8,943 bases of DNA from JBFHES01 sp041584015 (GTDB lineage Bacteria; Bacteroidota; Bacteroidia; Bacteroidales; M50B96): positions 1 to 8,943 of the forward strand of contig JBFHES010000194.1 in the NCBI GenBank assembly GCA_041584015.1, written 5' to 3'. Shown in pieces: positions 5,638 to 8,943 of the stretch; positions within the stretch are counted from its first letter, which is position 1, and the number at the start of each line of letters is the position of its first letter. The translations under genes were made by a program, and so were the position numbers. The notes below the pieces were generated by a model, which saw only the letters and a list, made by a program, of their open reading frames with translations, was not told the DNA's origin and searched no databases.

Positions 5638-6660
5638 TTATAGGTCGAATTGGAAATGTACGAATCCAAACATTTGAGGATCATCAATAGCTATTTTCGG
5701 GATGTAGTATTCTACGTCGAAAGCTATTTTTACTTTTTTAATTGGGGTAAATTGAATACCTCCAATTACATAATCACCATCGCTCTTAGGATAAGGTTTT
5801 ACTTCTGTAGAAGCATTCCATTCCTGTGCATCGTCTTCAAGTTTATTTGAACGTAGTCGGTCGTATCGGGCAAAAAGCTCCCACTTTTCAAATAAGGCAT
5901 AGGATGCATAAACCGAGTTACCTTCTCTTTTCTTATTATCAACAAAGTCAACATTGTCCTGCAAATTATATTCTGCTCCAATGCTTGCTTTTTTATACTT
6001 GTATCCGGCAAAAAATGAATATGAAGTATTCCACATACTCTTATTAGAAAAGTCGGAATATGCATAAAGCGTAAGCCCCTTAACTGGTTTCATGGTAAGG
6101 CCTAATCCTCCTTTATATGTATTATCGGTTTGCAGATCTTTGTATCCTTCGCCATTCATCACAAGCGCCTCAACGTTTAACCAAGGTAAAAATTGATAAG
6201 CAACAGCAGCACCAATATCGGCACTGGCTCCAAACTTATAATAATCCTGAAAGGTTTTCTTTACAAATTTTCGAGTCCAAAAGTTCTCCTGTAGCTTAAA
6301 CTGTTTCATTCCGATAATACCAAAACGAAAAGTTAAATCATCCTTTTTATACTGGAGCTGCGCCAATTTAAAGTAAGCATATCGCTTAAGCTTAGAATAA
6401 GAAGCCTCAACAGGATCGCCAATATCCAGCTTAATATCTGCTGAAAAATGCTCGCTCATATTGTACTTATATCCAAAATAAGCTTGTGTAATTTCAAATG
6501 CTGAGCTATTGTCTCCACCAACAAAACCACCATGTACATTAGAAAATACCCGACCATAAACTTTTCCCGATGGCTTAAAAGTATCCTCTAATTGCTGACT
6601 GTAACCAGGGTTTAGCAAGAGCAAAGTCAGCAGAACAAATAGTATAGTTTCTTTTCTCAT
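5638..6660 (-). CDS. Outer-membrane porin-like beta-barrel, probably phosphate-selective (OprP/OprO-like)
   Basis: 340 residues with a signal peptide (MRKETILFVLLTLLLLNPGY then SQ, cleavage near residue 21). The mature part is a series of Tyr/Phe-rich amphipathic strands with short polar turns: GKVYGRVFSNVHGGF, an AYFGYKY strand, YAYFKLAQLQYK, LTFRFGIIGMKQF, GLTLYAYSDFSN, SIGAEYNLQDNV and KWELFARYDRLRS, ending in a strand VHFQFDL. This is the layout of a monomeric-chain porin, and the GMKQF / WTRKF region resembles the phosphate-selective porin O/P group. The last residue is Leu and not the more usual Phe. It lies downstream of the PiT-type phosphate transporter on the same strand, with about 100 bases between them, so phosphate entry across the outer membrane is the inferred role; a general or other anion porin is possible. 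The A/T-rich leader has no clear promoter of its own, so expression may depend on readthrough of the hairpin at 6696-6755. Confidence 0.75.
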   Translation of the reverse strand: MRKETILFVLLTLLLLNPGYSQQLEDTFKPSGKVYGRVFSNVHGGFVGGDNSSAFEITQAYFGYKYNMSEHFSADIKLDIGDPVEASYSKLKRYAYFKLAQLQYKKDDLTFRFGIIGMKQFKLQENFWTRKFVKKTFQDYYKFGASADIGAAVAYQFLPWLNVEALVMNGEGYKDLQTDNTYKGGLGLTMKPVKGLTLYAYSDFSNKSMWNTSYSFFAGYKYKKASIGAEYNLQDNVDFVDNKKREGNSVYASYALFEKWELFARYDRLRSNKLEDDAQEWNASTEVKPYPKSDGDYVIGGIQFTPIKKVKIAFDVEYYIPKIAIDDPQMFGFVHFQFDL

Positions 6661-6695
6661 ATAAAATAATTTGAATTGTTTCTGATAAATAAAAC

Positions 6696-6755
6696 ACAGA
6701 CCATCAGTCTAGATTTGAGCTCTCCCAGGCTCGTAGCAATCTGCTGATGGTCTGT
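6696..6755 (-). terminator. Long hairpin between the PiT gene and the porin gene, terminator or attenuator
   Basis: ACAGACCATCAG (6696-6707) and CTGATGGTCTGT (6744-6755) form a perfect 12-base-pair stem. Inside are further pairs: AGATT (6711-6715) with AATCT (6738-6742), and GAGC (6717-6720) with GCTC (6729-6732), so the whole 60 bases fold into one long interrupted hairpin. On the minus strand it begins ten bases past the PiT stop codon and is followed by a broken T tract (GTTTTATTTA). On the plus strand it is followed by A and six T, but no plus-strand gene is present there. It could stop PiT transcripts, or partially terminate and set the porin to PiT ratio. Confidence 0.75.
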
Positions 6756-6764
6756 ATTTTTTAG

Positions 6765-8943
6765 CTATTTATTCTCGATAATAAAGTCGCGTTGCGCTTT
6801 AAGTAAGTTTACTGATTGTAGTAATAAGTTTTTAGTTTCATAAATGAGACTAAAATACAACATACTATTTCTTGTACCTGCTTCGTCGCGCTTTAGGGCC
6901 TTAATATGCTCTTTCTTCAACTTTTCAAGCTTATTCATAAGCTCCTCTTGTTGTTGCATAATTTCGTCCATCTCGGTGTAATCACTCGTTTCTATGGAGT
7001 GGATTAAACTGCCGAACATAATGGAGATATTCTTACTAATCCCTGTAAGGTTCTTAATTTGCTTCTCTTGCAAACCTTTATGGTTGTTATTAATATGCTC
7101 GTAACTCGGTTGTGAGATAAATGTTAAACTGTGTGCCATTTCTCGCAAATAGTCAAGCACCTGCACGTAATAAGGACCGGTTTCAATTGAATCATCTTCA
7201 AGCTTCTTAAGTGTTTTAAACACCTTGCTTTTTAGCTTTTTAGCTTTAATATTTAGATCAATAACAGTTTGATCAGCTTCGTGCAATTTCTTACGATCCT
7301 CGCTAACTAAGCCTGTGATTATTTTCTCATAAACGATGATGAACTCAGATAAATTAGTTGAAATGTTTGAAACACATTTTTGCATAATGTTTTCCTTACG
7401 AACAACTTCCTGATCATCTATATCATCTTCAACTTCATTTTGTGCAGCTTTTTTCTTATGCAATACGTGCGTACGATAAATTACAATACCTAACAACACA
7501 ACCAATAATCCAATGGCATACGCACCGCCCCAGGAAATAAACATGGCCATTAAGAAGGCAACTGAGAAGGCAATAAATGCAGTAAAGAACCAACCGCCAA
7601 TTACAGCAATTACTCCAGTTACTCTATACACCGCACTTTCGCGCCCCCAGGCTCTATCGGCTAATGAGGTACCCATTGCCACCATAAACGTAACATAAGT
7701 GGTTGATAAAGGTAGTTTCAACGAAGTACCAATTGAAATAAGAATACTTGCCACAACTAAGTTAACAGATGCTCTTACAAGGTCGAAGGCTACTGCCTCT
7801 TCGCCACTTTCATTGGTATGATCGTATTTCGATTGATCAAACTGTTTATCGATGGTGCGGGTTAAAAACCCTGGCATTACTGCCCGTAATCCATTGTTGA
7901 ATTTAATCGAGCCACGAACCAATGAACGCGCCATAAATGAAGAACCAAAGCGCTCATCTACTTCATCCTGACTACTTAAATCGAGTGACGTTTTAACCAC
8001 TGATTTTGCTTTTCTTGACAGCCACAAGGTGATTACCATAATTAAACCAGCAATAACCAAATACAGTGTTGGTGTAGCAGTTTTCCCTTGCAGCTCTGTC
8101 ATTAAGAAACCATCAGGGTTAGTTGCTGCCGACTCGGTAAAGGACTTAAAGGCCTCGAAACCTGCTAGCGGCACACCAATAAAGTTCACCAAATCGTTTC
8201 CGGCAAACGCCATTGCCAAGGCAAAGGTTCCAACAATAACAATCAGTTTTAAAATATTTATTCTCGTAAATACCTGTAGTAATTGCAGTAATACGGTCCA
8301 GCCAATAAAGCTGTATAATAGAATTGTAAATCCTCTGTGCTGAACATAATCCTTCAATGTCTCCCCGGTTCCTACCTCGTAACTAGCAAACGATGATCCT
8401 TTCAGTCCCTTAATCAGTATAAAATAAGTAATGGCAGTAATGGCAATACCGCCCCAAATAGCGCCAACATATTTTACGTTTTTCTTAAAGTTAAAAGAGA
8501 AAGCCAAACGTGTAATGTATTGCACCAATGCACCTACCGAGAATGCGACTACAACTGAGAGCAATATCCCGGAGATAATTGCCAGTGCCTTAGCCGTGTT
8601 AATGTAATCGCCGAGCTCAGCAACTTTTTCCATTCCATTCTCGGTGACGATAACATGCTCGCCTCCGCTAATTTTTAGCACAGAAATAGCTACAGCTGCT
8701 CCAAGTAATTCGAACACAATGGAAACCGTGGTAGATGTCGGCATTCCAAAAGTATTGAACAAATCGAGCAGAATAACATCGGTAATCATCACCGCAAGGA
8801 AAATGACCATGATCTCTGCAAAGAAAAAATACTGGGGATGAAAAATCCCTTTACGCGCCACTTCCATCATGCCGCTGGAGAAGGTTGCTCCAAACAATAC
8901 ACCTAAACTTGCTATGATCATTATTGCCCAGAACGGTGCAGCT
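6765..8943 (-). CDS. PiT-family inorganic phosphate transporter fused to a PhoU-like domain, 5' end beyond window
   Basis: Open from the right edge (725 complete codons) to the TAG at 6765. The ATG at 8921 is internal: the frame continues upstream without a stop (AAPFWAI precedes it) and the first PiT signature is missing, so the true start is outside. Nucleotides about 7440-8943 encode many membrane helices with PHO4 features: FGMPTSTTVS in the first half, AGNDLVNFIGVPLAG (the second GxNDxxN signature, at 8184-8201) and LKLPLSTTYVTFMVAMGTSLAD in the second half. These proteins move phosphate across the inner membrane with H+ or Na+. About 6768-7400 encodes a soluble, helical, charged tail with the look of PhoU/DUF47 domains (VVRKENIMQKCVSNIS onward, an EEL-rich coiled segment near the end), likely regulatory and cytoplasmic. 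The porin gene downstream supports a phosphate role. Confidence 0.9.
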   Translation of the reverse strand, partial: AAPFWAIMIIASLGVLFGATFSSGMMEVARKGIFHPQYFFFAEIMVIFLAVMITDVILLDLFNTFGMPTSTTVSIVFELLGAAVAISVLKISGGEHVIVTENGMEKVAELGDYINTAKALAIISGILLSVVVAFSVGALVQYITRLAFSFNFKKNVKYVGAIWGGIAITAITYFILIKGLKGSSFASYEVGTGETLKDYVQHRGFTILLYSFIGWTVLLQLLQVFTRINILKLIVIVGTFALAMAFAGNDLVNFIGVPLAGFEAFKSFTESAATNPDGFLMTELQGKTATPTLYLVIAGLIMVITLWLSRKAKSVVKTSLDLSSQDEVDERFGSSFMARSLVRGSIKFNNGLRAVMPGFLTRTIDKQFDQSKYDHTNESGEEAVAFDLVRASVNLVVASILISIGTSLKLPLSTTYVTFMVAMGTSLADRAWGRESAVYRVTGVIAVIGGWFFTAFIAFSVAFLMAMFISWGGAYAIGLLVVLLGIVIYRTHVLHKKKAAQNEVEDDIDDQEVVRKENIMQKCVSNISTNLSEFIIVYEKIITGLVSEDRKKLHEADQTVIDLNIKAKKLKSKVFKTLKKLEDDSIETGPYYVQVLDYLREMAHSLTFISQPSYEHINNNHKGLQEKQIKNLTGISKNISIMFGSLIHSIETSDYTEMDEIMQQQEELMNKLEKLKKEHIKALKRDEAGTRNSMLYFSLIYETKNLLLQSVNLLKAQRDFIIENK

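Noticed and set aside
5650..6299. Short ORFs in other frames within the porin gene.
   Set aside because: The minus-strand porin has a signal peptide and continuous barrel-like strands; the others have low-complexity, frame-shadow composition.
7513..8841. Plus-strand ORFs of 61, 104 and 65 codons.
   Set aside because: All lie opposite the transmembrane part of the PiT gene and reflect its codon pattern.
8919..8921. ATG at 8921 as the true start of the PiT gene.
   Set aside because: The frame stays open to the window edge and the first PHO4 signature is not yet present, so the start lies upstream outside the window.

Overview
The window most likely comes from a marine or anaerobic member of the Bacteroidota. 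The evidence is a secreted protein with a C-terminal type IX secretion (Por) sorting domain, A/T-rich gene starts mostly without a strong Shine-Dalgarno sequence, a Bacteroidota-style phosphate transporter fused to a PhoU-like domain, and two small predicted envelope proteins. No RNA gene, CRISPR array, transposase, integrase or replication origin was seen.

Layout. (1) Positions 1-2160, minus strand: the first 720 codons of a very large flavin and iron-sulfur oxidoreductase, open through the left edge. (2) Positions 2161-2415: an A/T-rich divergent intergenic region with a symmetric dyad directly upstream of that gene. (3) Positions 2416-5532, plus strand: a more A/T-rich block holding a divergent POT-like MFS transporter, two small membrane or envelope genes (66 and 167 residues) bounded by related short repeats in inverted orientation, and a type IX secreted protein. 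(4) A perfect palindromic terminator at about 5584-5618 serves the convergent genes on both sides. (5) Positions 5638-8943, minus strand: an outer-membrane porin-like protein downstream of a PiT-type phosphate transporter fused to a PhoU-like domain, with a long hairpin between them. The transporter gene continues past the right edge.

How the parts fit. The PiT transporter and the porin make a plausible phosphate uptake unit: the porin would cross the outer membrane, PiT the inner membrane, and the PhoU-like tail would give control. The oxidoreductase combines in one chain the modules that sarcosine oxidase and archaeal dye-linked proline dehydrogenase complexes carry on separate subunits, so an amino or imino acid dehydrogenase is the best family-level guess; the substrate cannot be read from this sequence. 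The plus-strand block between these housekeeping-looking minus-strand genes looks like an accessory insertion. Its most unusual feature is a set of related short sequences (about 3731-3787, 3991-4022, 4549-4596) that bracket each of the two small genes, which suggests a small mobile or modular unit. No complete new defence or biosynthetic system can be demonstrated here.
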